From positions 5,332,001 to 5,396,000 of the forward strand of contig CBDEVO010000003.1 in NCBI GenBank assembly GCA_965243615.1: 64,000 bases of DNA, given 5' to 3'. The DNA is from JAJEEA01 sp965243615. Its GTDB lineage: Bacteria > Acidobacteriota > Vicinamibacteria > Vicinamibacterales > UBA8438. The notes below the pieces were generated by a model. It saw nothing but the letters and a program-made list of their open reading frames with translations. It had not been told where the DNA came from and did not search any database. Made by a program: the position numbers and the translations under genes. Shown here in pieces: positions 35,281 to 43,851 of the stretch. How positions within the stretch are numbered: the first letter of the stretch is position 1; each line of letters begins with the position of its first letter.

Positions 35281-36987
35281 ATGCACCCCCTCGAGCTCGC
35301 ACAGACCCATGAGTTCGGATGCACACGTAGTCCCCACGCCCGCCGCGCGGTCGCCGTCCTCGTCGCGGGCGGACTGGTCGCCTCCGTCGGCGCCGCCGTC
35401 TCGGCGCACGTCGGCACGTCCAACGCCTACTTCGACGGGGCGGCCGGTCCCTACGGGGTCCGTGTCATCGTGCGGACGCCCGGCGTGATCCCCGGCCTCG
35501 CCCAGGCGACGGTGCGGATTCTCGACGGCGAGGGCGTCGACCGGGTGACGGTCCGTCCCCTGCGGTCGGACGTGGGGCTCGAGGGCGCGCCGCCCCCGGA
35601 CGCCGCCCGCCCGGTTCCGGGCGAGGCGAGGCTGTACAGCGGCGAGCTGTGGCTGATGACGGCCGGCTCCTACAGCGTGGAGGTGGGGGTGGCCGGCGCC
35701 GAGGGCGAAGGGACCGTCTTCGTGCCGGTGCTGGCCCTGGCCGAGCGCCGGCTCGCCATGAGCCCCGGGGTCGGGCTCGGGCTCGGCGCCGCCGCCCTCC
35801 TCCTGTTGGCAGGCGCGGTGACCATCGTCGGGGCCGCCGCGCGCGAGAGCGTGCTCGCGCCCGGCCGCGAGCCCGACGCCGCGCTCCGGCGCCGGGGCCG
35901 CCTCGCGATGGCCGCGTCCGCCATCGCGTTCGCCGTCGTCCTCGCCGGTGGCTGGCGCTGGTGGGACGCCGTCGACGCGGCCTATCGGGACCGCATCTAC
36001 CGCCCGTGGAGCACCACCGCGGAGCTGACGTCGGCCGGCGGGCGCCCGGTGCTGACGCTCGCCATCGACGACCCCGACTGGCTTGCGAGCCGGGGCCGGC
36101 CCGGCGCGGCGCTCCTGCCGGACCACGGCAAGCTGATGCACCTGTTCCTGGTGCGGGCCGACGACCTGTCGGCGTTCGCGCACGTCCACCCGGTGCGGGA
36201 CGCTGACGGGCGCGCGTCGTTCACCGTGCCGCTGCCCCCGCTGCCAGCCGGCGAGTACCGCATCTACGCCGACATCGTGCACGAGAACGGCTTCGCGCCG
36301 ACGCTGGTGAACACCGTGCGGGTGCCGCCCGCCGGCCCCGTGGCGAGCGGGACGGCGGCGGCGGCCGGCGTATCGTCCGCGGGCGGCCCATCGCCCTCGA
36401 CCGAGCCATCGCCCACCGCCGGTCGTTCGCTCGCGGCCGGCGGCTCGCCGGTGGCCGGCATCGACCCGCCGCGGGGCGGCCCGGTTCGCGACCCGGACGA
36501 TTCGTGGGCGACCCTGCGCCCGCAGGGAGCGGCGTCTTCGGAGAGCTACGCCCTCCCCGGCGGACGCGCGGTCCACTGGGAGCGGTCCGGCCCGATCGGC
36601 GTCGACGAGGAGACCACCCTGCGGTTCTCGGTGACCGAGCCCGACGGATCGCCCTCGGCGCTCGAGCCCTACCTGGGCATGCTCAGCCACGCCGCCGTCC
36701 TCCGGGACGACGGCTCGCTGTTCGTCCACCTGCACCCGGCCGGCAGCATCAACCTCACCGCGCAGCGTCGCTTCGCCGAGGCGGAAGGCGACGGGGCGGG
36801 GGCCGGGGCGGCGCCCGCCGGGGAACACCCGGGACAGGAGGCCGAGCTCCCGCCGACGAACCGCGTGACGTTCCCGTTCGTCTTCCCGGAACCGGGCGCG
36901 TACCGCATCGTCGTGCAGGTGAAGCCGGGAGCGGCGGTCGAGACGGCGGCGTTCGACGTGGAGGTCGGGCAGGAGCCCTCGTCCTGA
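35281..36987 (+). CDS. Membrane-anchored FixH-like protein with histidine motifs and a hexapeptide repeat linker
   Basis: 568 residues. An N-terminal signal/anchor (VAVLVAGGLVASVGAAVSA) is followed by a beta domain with HVGTSNAYFDGAAGPYGVRV, then two membrane helices (LGLGAAALLLLAGAVTIVGA; AASAIAFAVVLAGGW). Two extracytoplasmic domains follow, with clustered histidines in DHGKLMHLFLV and FAHVHPV, and in LSHAAVL and LFVHLHPAG. Between them (about residues 360-405) lies a low-complexity linker of six-residue period. HxH and LMH motifs suggest copper or another metal, which would fit FixH/CopC-like proteins, but no family assignment is firm. It follows the polytopic membrane protein on the same strand. 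Confidence 0.7.
   Translation: MHPLELAQTHEFGCTRSPHARRAVAVLVAGGLVASVGAAVSAHVGTSNAYFDGAAGPYGVRVIVRTPGVIPGLAQATVRILDGEGVDRVTVRPLRSDVGLEGAPPPDAARPVPGEARLYSGELWLMTAGSYSVEVGVAGAEGEGTVFVPVLALAERRLAMSPGVGLGLGAAALLLLAGAVTIVGAAARESVLAPGREPDAALRRRGRLAMAASAIAFAVVLAGGWRWWDAVDAAYRDRIYRPWSTTAELTSAGGRPVLTLAIDDPDWLASRGRPGAALLPDHGKLMHLFLVRADDLSAFAHVHPVRDADGRASFTVPLPPLPAGEYRIYADIVHENGFAPTLVNTVRVPPAGPVASGTAAAAGVSSAGGPSPSTEPSPTAGRSLAAGGSPVAGIDPPRGGPVRDPDDSWATLRPQGAASSESYALPGGRAVHWERSGPIGVDEETTLRFSVTEPDGSPSALEPYLGMLSHAAVLRDDGSLFVHLHPAGSINLTAQRRFAEAEGDGAGAGAAPAGEHPGQEAELPPTNRVTFPFVFPEPGAYRIVVQVKPGAAVETAAFDVEVGQEPSS
36352..36480 (+). repeat. 18-bp tandem repeat region (hexapeptide linker)
   Basis: About seven six-codon units read GTAAAA, GVSSAG, GPSPST, EPSPTA, GRSLAA, GGSPVA, GIDPPR. 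They are degenerate at base level but keep the register, mostly starting with Gly and with Ser or Ala in the third place. Confidence 0.7.
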
Positions 36988-37104
36988 CGGCGGCCCGGGG
37001 CGCAACCGCCGAGGCCGCGGCGAAACGGCCCGCCGCCGCGCGAGAAACCGCGAGGCTGCGATGCGCTACGATCGGACGACCACATTCTGCGACGGGAGGT
37101 CGGA

Positions 37105-37839
37105 GTGGCATTCACGCTCACCGTGAACGGCCAGCCCCGCACGGTGGACGTGGAACCGGACACGCCGCTGCTGTGGGTGCTGCGCGACACGTTAGGGTTG
37201 ACGGGCACGAAGTTCGGGTGCGGCATCGCGGCCTGCGGGGCCTGCACCGTGCACGTGGACGGCCGCGCCGTCCGCACCTGCACGGTGCCGGTGTCGGCGG
37301 TCGAGGGCATGGCCGTCACCACCATCGAGGGACTCGCCGACGACGGCCGGCTGCACGCGGTGCAGCAGGCGTGGATCGACCACCAGGTGCCGCAGTGCGG
37401 GTACTGCCAGTCGGGCATGATCATGGCCGCCTCGGCCCTGCTGGCGCAGCGCCCCGACCCGAGCGACGATCAGATCGACGCCGCCGTCACCAACATCTGC
37501 CGCTGCGGCACGTTCGTGCGCGTGCGCCGCGCGATTCACGCCGCGGCCAGGGGCGGCGCCCTCACCAGGAGCGACGCTGTCGCCGAGGGCGACACCGTGG
37601 CCAGTCGCGCCAATGGCGAGGCTGTCACCAACGGCAAGGCTGTCGCCAGCGGCGAGGCCGTCGCCGGCAGCCGGGCTCCGGTCGGGGGCGACGCCGTCAC
37701 GACCGGCGAAGCTGCCGCCCCCGGCCGGACTGTCGCCACGGGTGACGTCGCCGCCCGGCATGACGCCGGCGTCGGCAACGGGCCCACCCGGCGCAGCGCC
37801 GTCGCGGGCGGCCACGGAAAGGAGGCGCGCCATGGGTAA
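37105..37839 (+). CDS. iorA: 2Fe-2S subunit of a molybdenum hydroxylase (isoquinoline 1-oxidoreductase alpha-like) with repeat tail
   Basis: 244 residues from GTG 37105. Residues 1-150 are the standard small subunit: plant-type 2Fe-2S site C39, C44, C47, C59 (FGCGIAACGACTVHVDG) and the second 2Fe-2S site C98, C101, C132, C134 (QCGYCQSGMI, ICRCGTFVRVRRAI). It relays electrons from the molybdenum centre. Relatives end near residue 150. Here about 94 extra residues follow, largely hexapeptides of the type G-E-A-V-A-S. The stop overlaps the large-subunit start by 8 bases. Confidence 0.92.
   Translation: MAFTLTVNGQPRTVDVEPDTPLLWVLRDTLGLTGTKFGCGIAACGACTVHVDGRAVRTCTVPVSAVEGMAVTTIEGLADDGRLHAVQQAWIDHQVPQCGYCQSGMIMAASALLAQRPDPSDDQIDAAVTNICRCGTFVRVRRAIHAAARGGALTRSDAVAEGDTVASRANGEAVTNGKAVASGEAVAGSRAPVGGDAVTTGEAAAPGRTVATGDVAARHDAGVGNGPTRRSAVAGGHGKEARHG
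37560..37800 (+). repeat. 18-bp tandem repeats forming a C-terminal hexapeptide tail
   Basis: Units such as GDTVAS, GEAVTN, GKAVAS, GEAVAG, GDAVTT, GEAAAP, GRTVAT follow one another with a Gly-x-x-Val register. The pattern recalls left-handed beta-helix hexapeptides, but no such domain belongs in this enzyme family, so simple repeat expansion is as likely. Confidence 0.7.
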
Positions 37840-39994
37840 GTGGACGCGCCGCGCCTTCATCGGGACCGGGACCCTGGCCGGCGGCGGTCTCGTGCTCGGC
37901 ATCGCCGGCGTGGTCATCGCGCCGGGCCGCCACGGCATCGTCTCCGCCGACGCCGCCGACAAGGGCGAGCTGACGACCTGGATCACCGTCACCCCCGACG
38001 ACCTCGTCACCATCCTGATTCCCCACTGCGAGATGGGACAGGGGTCGCAGACCGGGCTCGCGATGATGGCGGCCGAGGAGATGGAGGCCGACTGGGAGCG
38101 GGTGCGCATTCGCGAGGCGCCGGCCCTCGACGCCTACGCCAACGCCTACATGCTGCGCGCGTTCACCGGCCACTCGATGCCGGCGCCGGTCGGGCGCGCC
38201 GTCGACTACGGCGCCTACCGCCTCGCGCGCTGGTTCGGCACCCAGGCCACCGGCGGCTCGCTGGCCGTGCGCGGCACCGGCTACGGGATGAAGCTGGCGG
38301 GCGCGGCGGCGCGCGAGATGCTGCTCGCGGCGGCGGCCGAGCGCTTCGGCGTCCCCGTCGGCGAGTGCCGGGCCGAGCGGTCGCGCGTCACCCACCCGTG
38401 GTCGCGCCAGAGCGCCACCTTCGGCGACCTCGCGAAAGCCGCGGCGGCGATGCCCGCGCCCGACAACCCGCCCCTGAAGGACCCCGACGCCTACACCATC
38501 CGGCGCACCCGGAAGCCGCGCTTCGACATTCCCCCGAAGGTCGACGGCAGCGCCACCTACGGCATCGACTTCACCCTGCCCGGCATGCTGTACGCGGCCG
38601 TCGACATCGCGCCGGTGCAGGGCGGCCGGCTGGTGTCGGTCGATTCCCGCCCGGCGGAGACGATGCCGGGCGTGAAGCGGGTCGTCGAGCTCGACGAGGC
38701 GGTCGCGGTGGTCGCCGACAGCTACTGGCGCGCCCGCCGGGCCCTCGCGGCGCTGAACCCCGAGTACGACGACGCGGGTCACGGCGGCGTCTCGAGCGAG
38801 ACCATCTTCGCGGCGTTCGACGAGGCCCTCGGCGACGCCCCGGAGATGCCGGCGGACGCCGCGCGGGTCCTCACCGCCGACTACCGCGTCCCGTTCCTCG
38901 CCCACGCCACCATGGAGCCGATGGCGTGCACCGCCCGCGTCGAGGGTGACCGCGCCGAGGTGTGGGCGGGCACCCAGGACCCCCTGAACGCCCGCTCCAC
39001 CGCCGCCCGTGCCCTCGGCCTCGACCCGGGCCAGGTCCACCTGACGAACCTGATGCTCGGCGGCGGCTACGGCCGGCGCCTGCCGTTCTGCTTCGACTAC
39101 GTCGACCTCGCCGCGCGCATCGCGCAGGCGATGTCGCCCGCGCCGGTCAAGCTGGTCTGGAGCCGCGAGAACGACATGCAGCACGGCTACTACCGGCCGG
39201 CCGCGATGTGCCGCTACGCTGGCGCCCTCGCCGCCGACGGCCGCCCCCTCGCGGTGGGGGCCCACTACGCGGGCGGCGGCGACCGCGAGTCGCTGTTCAT
39301 GCCCTACGCCATCCCCGAGCGGCGCTTCGACGGGCGGCGCGCGCCCCACCACGTCCGCGAGGGCGCGTGGCGCTCGGTGCTGAACTCGCAGCACGGCTTC
39401 TTCAAGGAGTCGTTCATCGACGAGATGGCCCACGCCGCCGAGCGGGACCCCTACGAGTACCGCCGAATGCTGATGGACGAGCACCCCCGGTTCCGCGCCG
39501 CCCTCGACCGGGCGGCGGAGATGGCGGGCTGGGGCGCCCCCCTCCCCGAGGGCGAGGGCCGCGGCATCGCCGTCGCCGAGAGCTTCGGCTCGATCGTCGC
39601 CCAGGTCGCGCACGTCGCGGTGTCGCCGCAGGGCGGGCTGCGCGTCCACAACGTGTGGGCCGCCGTCGACTGCGGCGACGTCGTCGAGCCCGACAGCGCC
39701 GCCGCCCAGATCGAGGGCGGCGTCGTCTTCGGCCTCTCCGCCGCCCTCGTCGGCGAGATCACCATCGCCGGGGGCCGCGTCGTCGAGAGCAACTTCCACG
39801 ACCACCAGATGATCCGCATGGCCGACGCCCCCGACGTCGAGGTGGCGTTCATTCGCTCGGGCGCGCGCCTCGGCGGCCTCGGCGAGCCGGGCGTGCCCCC
39901 GGTGGCGCCGGCGGTGACCAACGCCATCTACGCGGCGACGGGGATTCGGGTGCGGGACCTGCCGATCAAGAACACGAAGCTCTCACGCGCGTAG
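37832..39994 (+). CDS. iorB: Molybdopterin subunit of a molybdenum hydroxylase (isoquinoline 1-oxidoreductase beta-like)
   Basis: 720 residues from ATG 37832, with AAGGAGG at 37819-37825. A twin-arginine signal (WTRRAFIGTGTLAGG) is typical of this branch, which acts in the periplasm. The body follows xanthine-dehydrogenase-type large subunits: IPHCEMGQGSQTGLAMM (Mo-cofactor binding), KVDGSATYGIDFTLPGMLYA, ATMEPMACTAR, GGGYGRR, VREGAWRSVLNSQ, and GGLGEPGVPPVAPAVTNAI near the C-terminus with the catalytic Glu. The members oxidise N-heterocycles or aldehydes. The substrate here is unknown. It forms a complex with the preceding 2Fe-2S subunit. Confidence 0.93.
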   Translation: MGKWTRRAFIGTGTLAGGGLVLGIAGVVIAPGRHGIVSADAADKGELTTWITVTPDDLVTILIPHCEMGQGSQTGLAMMAAEEMEADWERVRIREAPALDAYANAYMLRAFTGHSMPAPVGRAVDYGAYRLARWFGTQATGGSLAVRGTGYGMKLAGAAAREMLLAAAAERFGVPVGECRAERSRVTHPWSRQSATFGDLAKAAAAMPAPDNPPLKDPDAYTIRRTRKPRFDIPPKVDGSATYGIDFTLPGMLYAAVDIAPVQGGRLVSVDSRPAETMPGVKRVVELDEAVAVVADSYWRARRALAALNPEYDDAGHGGVSSETIFAAFDEALGDAPEMPADAARVLTADYRVPFLAHATMEPMACTARVEGDRAEVWAGTQDPLNARSTAARALGLDPGQVHLTNLMLGGGYGRRLPFCFDYVDLAARIAQAMSPAPVKLVWSRENDMQHGYYRPAAMCRYAGALAADGRPLAVGAHYAGGGDRESLFMPYAIPERRFDGRRAPHHVREGAWRSVLNSQHGFFKESFIDEMAHAAERDPYEYRRMLMDEHPRFRAALDRAAEMAGWGAPLPEGEGRGIAVAESFGSIVAQVAHVAVSPQGGLRVHNVWAAVDCGDVVEPDSAAAQIEGGVVFGLSAALVGEITIAGGRVVESNFHDHQMIRMADAPDVEVAFIRSGARLGGLGEPGVPPVAPAVTNAIYAATGIRVRDLPIKNTKLSRA

Positions 39995-40019
39995 GCGGTG
40001 TTTGGCCGGGACCAGCGAG

Positions 40020-40232
40020 ATGCGCTACACCATCGTCATCGAGGAATCGCCCGCCAACTGCGCGGCGTACGCACCGGATCTGCCAGGCTGCATCGCGACC
40101 GGAGCCACCCGGGCGGAGACCGTGGACGAGATGCGTCGCGCCATCCGGCTCCACATCGAGAGTCTGCGCGAGCACGGCGATCCGGTACCGGAACCCCGCT
40201 GCACGGCGACCGTGGTCGACGTGGCGGCCTGA
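40020..40232 (+). CDS. HicB-like (UPF0150) protein without a HicA partner
   Basis: 70 residues from ATG 40020 (a TTG at 40002 would add six). MRYTIVIEESPANCAAYAPD then LPGCIATGATRAETVDEM and AIRLHIESLREHGDPVPEP is the partial RNase-H-like fold of HicB antitoxins. It lacks the C-terminal helix-turn-helix of many HicB, and no HicA toxin (dsRBD-like, about 60 residues) is encoded on either side. Orphan HicB-like proteins are common and may be relics or have other roles. Confidence 0.8.
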   Translation: MRYTIVIEESPANCAAYAPDLPGCIATGATRAETVDEMRRAIRLHIESLREHGDPVPEPRCTATVVDVAA

Positions 40233-40281
40233 TTGGGAAGCCGTCCGCGCCCGGCCACCGCGGGCGCAAGGCGACCGCGCG

Positions 40282-40575
40282 TCAACGACGCTCGTCGCGC
40301 CGCAGCGAATCGCGCGGGTCGTCCGGCCACACCACCTTCCGAAACCACTGCGGCACGGCCAGCGCGACCCCGGTGATCAGGAAGATCAACAGGTCGTTGT
40401 CGACGAGCGCCCGCCCCGCGGGTAACGTGAGGTACAGCAGCCCGCCGACGACGGCGGCGACAGCGGCCATGAAGGCCAGCGGTATCAATCGAACGGCGAT
40501 GCCCGGCGCCTCGACGCGGCGGTTCAGGACCGTGCCGGCGGCCTCCTCGACGCGAGGCGGCTCACGCTCACCCAT
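40282..40575 (-). CDS. Small membrane protein of unknown function
   Basis: 97 residues with two predicted membrane helices (LIPLAFMAAVAAVVGGLLYL and LLIFLITGVALAVPQWF), a charged N-terminus and a basic/acidic C-terminal tail (WPDDPRDSLRRDERR). No family is recognised. It lies about 30 bases downstream of the haloacid dehalogenase homologue on the same strand, probably in one operon. Confidence 0.6.
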   Translation of the reverse strand: MGEREPPRVEEAAGTVLNRRVEAPGIAVRLIPLAFMAAVAAVVGGLLYLTLPAGRALVDNDLLIFLITGVALAVPQWFRKVVWPDDPRDSLRRDERR

Positions 40576-40604
40576 GGTTCCATGCGGCCTCGTCGGGTCG
40601 GCCG

Positions 40605-41444
40605 TCACAACCCGAGCTGGCTCGCCATGTCGTTGAAGTCGGTGGCCACCAGGTCGAAGTCGGGGTCGGGCGTCAGGTCCCGCTCGACGCCGGGCGCGAA
40701 CTCCGTCGGCCGGGGGACGTAGCCGGTGCGGAACCCGAGCCGGGCCGACGCCCGGAGGTCGCCCTTGTGGGCGGCCACCATCATGCACTGCTCGGGCGCG
40801 AGGCCCAGCAGGTCGGCCGCGGTCAGATAGGCCTGGGGGTCGGGCTTGTAGTGGCGGGCCAGCTCGGCCGACAGCACCGCGTCCCACGGGATGCCCGCGT
40901 TCTTCGCCATGTTGACGAGCAGGGCCACGTTGCCGTTCGAGAGCGACGCCAGCACGTAGCGCGTCTTCAGCCGGGTCAGCCCCTCGACGGTGTCGGGCCA
41001 CGGGGTCAGGCGGTGCCAGGCGCGGTTCAGGTCGTCGAGCTCCTCCTCGGTGAGGCTCTCGAGCCCGTACTTCGGCACCAGCTCGTCGAGGATCATCCGG
41101 TGCAGGTCGTCGATCTTCGTCCAGCCCAGCTCGCCCCGGCGGACGCGCCCCATCGCGGGGCCGTAGCCGCCGCGCCAGTCGTCGGCGAACGCGGCCCAGT
41201 CGGCCTCGATGCCCTTGCGGCGCCCGACCGCCTCGCCCTCGCGGGTGATGCTCGTCCGCCAGTCGACCACGGTGCCGAAGACGTCGAAGGTCATCGCCCG
41301 CACGCCCCGGATGCGCTCGCTCAGCTCCTGCCGCGCCGGAAGCGCCGCGAACGCCTCGGTCCGCGCGAACGCCGCCGCCACCAGCCCGGCCGAACCGCTC
41401 GCCAGGAACTCCCGCCGCCTCATGTCCCGGTCGCTGATTGACAT
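40605..41444 (-). CDS. Haloacid dehalogenase type II homologue with a Tat signal
   Basis: 279 residues from ATG 41444 (the frame opens at 41471). The Asp nucleophile motif TFDVFGTVVDW (D54), LASLSNGNVALLV (motif II Ser/Asn), the motif III Lys in HYKPDPQAYLTAADLLGL and a C-terminal acidic motif region place it among (S)-2-haloacid dehalogenases. The N-terminus MRRREFLASGSAGLVAAAFA is a twin-arginine signal, unusual because the family is mostly cytoplasmic; relatives with Tat signals do occur in environmental bacteria. It may dehalogenate or act as a phosphatase-like hydrolase in the periplasm. Activity is not provable from sequence. Confidence 0.88.
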   Translation of the reverse strand: MSISDRDMRRREFLASGSAGLVAAAFARTEAFAALPARQELSERIRGVRAMTFDVFGTVVDWRTSITREGEAVGRRKGIEADWAAFADDWRGGYGPAMGRVRRGELGWTKIDDLHRMILDELVPKYGLESLTEEELDDLNRAWHRLTPWPDTVEGLTRLKTRYVLASLSNGNVALLVNMAKNAGIPWDAVLSAELARHYKPDPQAYLTAADLLGLAPEQCMMVAAHKGDLRASARLGFRTGYVPRPTEFAPGVERDLTPDPDFDLVATDFNDMASQLGL

Positions 41445-41594
41445 CGAAGATCCTCCTGCCGTCCTTGCCATCCGGTCGACGCCTCAGCGTATCGCTTCAC
41501 CCGCGCCCGTGTCCACGGGCCTTCGCCGCCCACCGACCCGGTTCTGCTCACGATCTCGTCCGCGTTCCTGGACCAGGTCGGCTGGCACGAGGGT

Positions 41595-42665
41595 TCAGGA
41601 TCCCGGCGTCGGCGCGGTCAACTCCCGGGCCAGCTCGCCGAACGCGGTCTCGGCCCTCCGTATGGCTCCGTCGTTGGTGGCGAACGCCAGCACCATGTTC
41701 CGCGATGGCACGAGGATGAGCAGCGCGTACCACATCGTGTTGCTGCCGTTGTGCCAGAGCACCGGCCCGCCGACCCGGTCGCTTTCATGGCGTACCCACC
41801 CGCTCGCGTAGTCGTCGCGGAACGGCGTGTGCAACCGCTGCCAGGCCGACGGCGGCAGCAGGGGCGGCGAGGTCCCGGATTCTCCTGCCAGGTGGGCCGC
41901 ACCGTAGCGCGCCAGGTCGCCGATCGTCATGTGCGCACACCCGGCGGGGGCCATCACCGGGGAGTTGTCGGCGCGGGTCTCGAACGGGTCCATACGCCAT
42001 CGGAACCAGCGCAAGCGGACGACATGGCCGATCGGCTCCTCGTTCGGGGCATCGCCCCGCGGCGGACCGAAGCCCGCGCTCGTGAGCATCAGGGGGAGGA
42101 ACACGCGCTCCCGCAGCAGGGCCTCGCAGGGCTTGCCGCCGACCGTCTCGGCGACGTGGCCGGCGATCGTATAGCCGACGTTGGAGTACGCGAAGCGCTC
42201 GCCGGCGGGGGACTTGGGCTCCCTGGCGAGAACCGCCGCGATGAAGCGGCGCCGCGCCGCCACCAGCTCATGGGCGGTGTCGGGCCAGACGCGCTGCATC
42301 TTGATCGGAAAGTTCGCCCGGGCTCCCGCCGTGTGTGTCAGCAGATGGTGCAGCGTACAGGCGCGCCAGCCGCCCGCCATCTCGATGTCGGGCAGCAACG
42401 CCGACACCGTGTCGTCCGCCGAGAGCAGTCCGTCGTCTTCCAGCACCGCCAGCAACGTGGCCGTCATCGACTTGGTGATCGAGCCGACGTGCCAGCGGTC
42501 GTCGACCGTCACCGGGATGCCGGAGCCCCGCCGGCGCTCGCCGCTCGCGGCCGCCCCGGCAGGCTGCCCGTCGGTCATCACGGCGACGGCCACGCCGGTC
42601 AGACCGGTCTCATCCTGCAACCGGCCTACGCGGGCCTCGAGACGCGCCTGGAAGTCTCCGTCCAC
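41595..42665 (-). CDS. Serine beta-lactamase-like hydrolase (class C / PBP4-star family), cytoplasmic
   Basis: 356 residues. The nucleophile motif SITK (S62 to K65), the YSN motif (Y160 to N162) and the HNG box in PVLWHNGSNTMWY replace the KTG of true lactamases. The start MDGDFQARLEARVGRLQDE is not a signal peptide, so the protein is probably intracellular. Such proteins are esterases, peptidases or amidases. It is divergent from the antitoxin-toxin pair. No neighbour hints at a substrate. Confidence 0.88.
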   Translation of the reverse strand: MDGDFQARLEARVGRLQDETGLTGVAVAVMTDGQPAGAAASGERRRGSGIPVTVDDRWHVGSITKSMTATLLAVLEDDGLLSADDTVSALLPDIEMAGGWRACTLHHLLTHTAGARANFPIKMQRVWPDTAHELVAARRRFIAAVLAREPKSPAGERFAYSNVGYTIAGHVAETVGGKPCEALLRERVFLPLMLTSAGFGPPRGDAPNEEPIGHVVRLRWFRWRMDPFETRADNSPVMAPAGCAHMTIGDLARYGAAHLAGESGTSPPLLPPSAWQRLHTPFRDDYASGWVRHESDRVGGPVLWHNGSNTMWYALLILVPSRNMVLAFATNDGAIRRAETAFGELARELTAPTPGS

Positions 42666-42784
42666 CTCACCTCCCTCCAGTTGATGGACGAGGTGCAGGG
42701 GGTGCCGGTTCGAGTGGACGCGGCCCTCAGCCGCCTGTCCTTCGTCCTTGTGGTCGGGACCATGATGGCCTCGAAAATGTGGCC

Positions 42785-42841
42785 ATGCAGTCCATCAAGG
42801 CGACCGAGCTCAAGGCCCACTTGAGCTCGGTAATCTGCGGC
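42785..42841 (+). pseudogene. 5' fragment of a Phd/YefM-type antitoxin
   Basis: ATG 42785 starts MQSIKATELKAHLSSVI, the conserved N-terminus of Phd/YefM antitoxins (x-A-T-E-L-K-A-H-L). After about 18 codons the similarity ends, and the frame runs on into the next antitoxin. It sits directly upstream of a Doc module, the toxin that Phd normally neutralises. Confidence 0.5.
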
Positions 42842-42889
42842 AGGCTTCCCGCGGGGAGAGCTACTTCCTGCGGTAAGATCGAGGGTACG

Positions 42890-43315
42890 ATGACTTCGGT
42901 TCGTGTCACAGATGCAACGAGCGACGAACGCGCCCGATCGATCCGGATTTCGTCGGCTGCGTACTCCCATCTCGTCGAGGTGGCGCGTCAGATGGACACC
43001 GGCATCTCCTTCACGGCCAATCTGCTCATCGCCGAAGGGACGGTTCGCACCGCAGTCGCAACTACCGACGGAGAGTCCCGCTCGATCCGGATCTCGCCCG
43101 CCGCGTATCAACACCTCGTCGGCATATCGCGCCAGATGAGCCTGAGTATCTCCCACGCCGCCCATCTGCTCATCACCGGCGGAACGAAGGAGACCATCGA
43201 GGAAGCGCTGCTCGCACGTGCACGTCAGCGTTCCGCCATCGGCCCCGAGCAGGCCGCGGATACCGCGAAGCGGCTGATCCGCACGAACACCGACTTGTTC
43301 CGGCGGCTGTCTTGA
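42890..43315 (+). CDS. Antitoxin with two tandem ribbon-helix-helix-like units
   Basis: 141 residues from ATG 42890. Residues 16-50 (RSIRISSAAYSHLVEVARQM then DTGISFTANLLIAEG) and 64-98 (RSIRISPAAYQHLVGISRQM then SLSISHAAHLLITGG) are clear repeats. Each has the strand-helix-helix pattern of RHH DNA-binding domains. The rest (to LIRTNTDLFRRLS) is a charged helix likely to bind the toxin. Its TGA overlaps the TTG start of doc by four bases. A single chain with two RHH units would act like a covalent dimer. The family is not one I know as the usual Doc partner. It is in frame with the upstream Phd fragment. Confidence 0.75.
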   Translation: MTSVRVTDATSDERARSIRISSAAYSHLVEVARQMDTGISFTANLLIAEGTVRTAVATTDGESRSIRISPAAYQHLVGISRQMSLSISHAAHLLITGGTKETIEEALLARARQRSAIGPEQAADTAKRLIRTNTDLFRRLS

Positions 43316-43716
43316 CGCCGCCGCTCGTGCACCCGACGGTGCCCGCCGTCAAGGCGATCCACCGGGAAGTGCTCGCGGCCCACGGAGGAGCGCCTGGACT
43401 GAGGGACGAGGCGCGGCTGGAATCCGCGGTCGCGGCGCCGCAGGCGACAATGCTGGGGGAGCCCCTGCTCGCCGACCCGGTGGAGATCGCGGCGGCATAC
43501 CTGTTCTACTTGTGCCGGAACCATCCCTTCGTAGACGGCAACAAGCGCGTGGCGCTGGCCACGTGCCTGGTGTTCCTCAGCGAGAACGGTCTCCTTCCGA
43601 ACGAGCACCTCGACGCTGATGCGTGGGAAGTCCTGACGCTCGATGTGGCCGCCAGTCGGCTCGACCGGGCTCAGACTACGTCGCGCCTGCGTCGCCTTCT
43701 GAGCGCCGATGAATGA
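43312..43716 (+). CDS. doc: Doc-family (Fic fold) toxin
   Basis: 134 residues from TTG 43312, coupled to the antitoxin stop. The Fic-type active motif HPFVDGNKR (H71 to R79) is intact, with the preceding helix PVEIAAAYLFYLCRN and a conserved N-terminal HREVLAAHGGAPGLRDEARL. Doc toxins phosphorylate EF-Tu (known for P1 Doc), halting translation. All catalytic residues visible in the motif are present, so the toxin is probably active and must be neutralised by the preceding protein. Confidence 0.92.
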   Translation: MTPPLVHPTVPAVKAIHREVLAAHGGAPGLRDEARLESAVAAPQATMLGEPLLADPVEIAAAYLFYLCRNHPFVDGNKRVALATCLVFLSENGLLPNEHLDADAWEVLTLDVAASRLDRAQTTSRLRRLLSADE

Positions 43717-43851
43717 GCGCGCTCGCCGGGCCAAGTACCCGACGGCATCGTCGCCAAAGAAGCTGTCCGACCGCGCGTACGCCGCTTCGACTCCGTTCTG
43801 GACGACTTGAGCCGGCGCGGCCTCGATGGCCACGGGGCGAGGCCATCGGCG

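Noticed and set aside
40020..40232. Complete HicAB toxin-antitoxin system
   Set aside because: No HicA-like ORF is found next to the HicB-like gene on either strand.
43717..43851. Small ORF on either strand between doc and the quinoprotein gene
   Set aside because: Short frames without start context, family pattern or partner; treated as non-coding.
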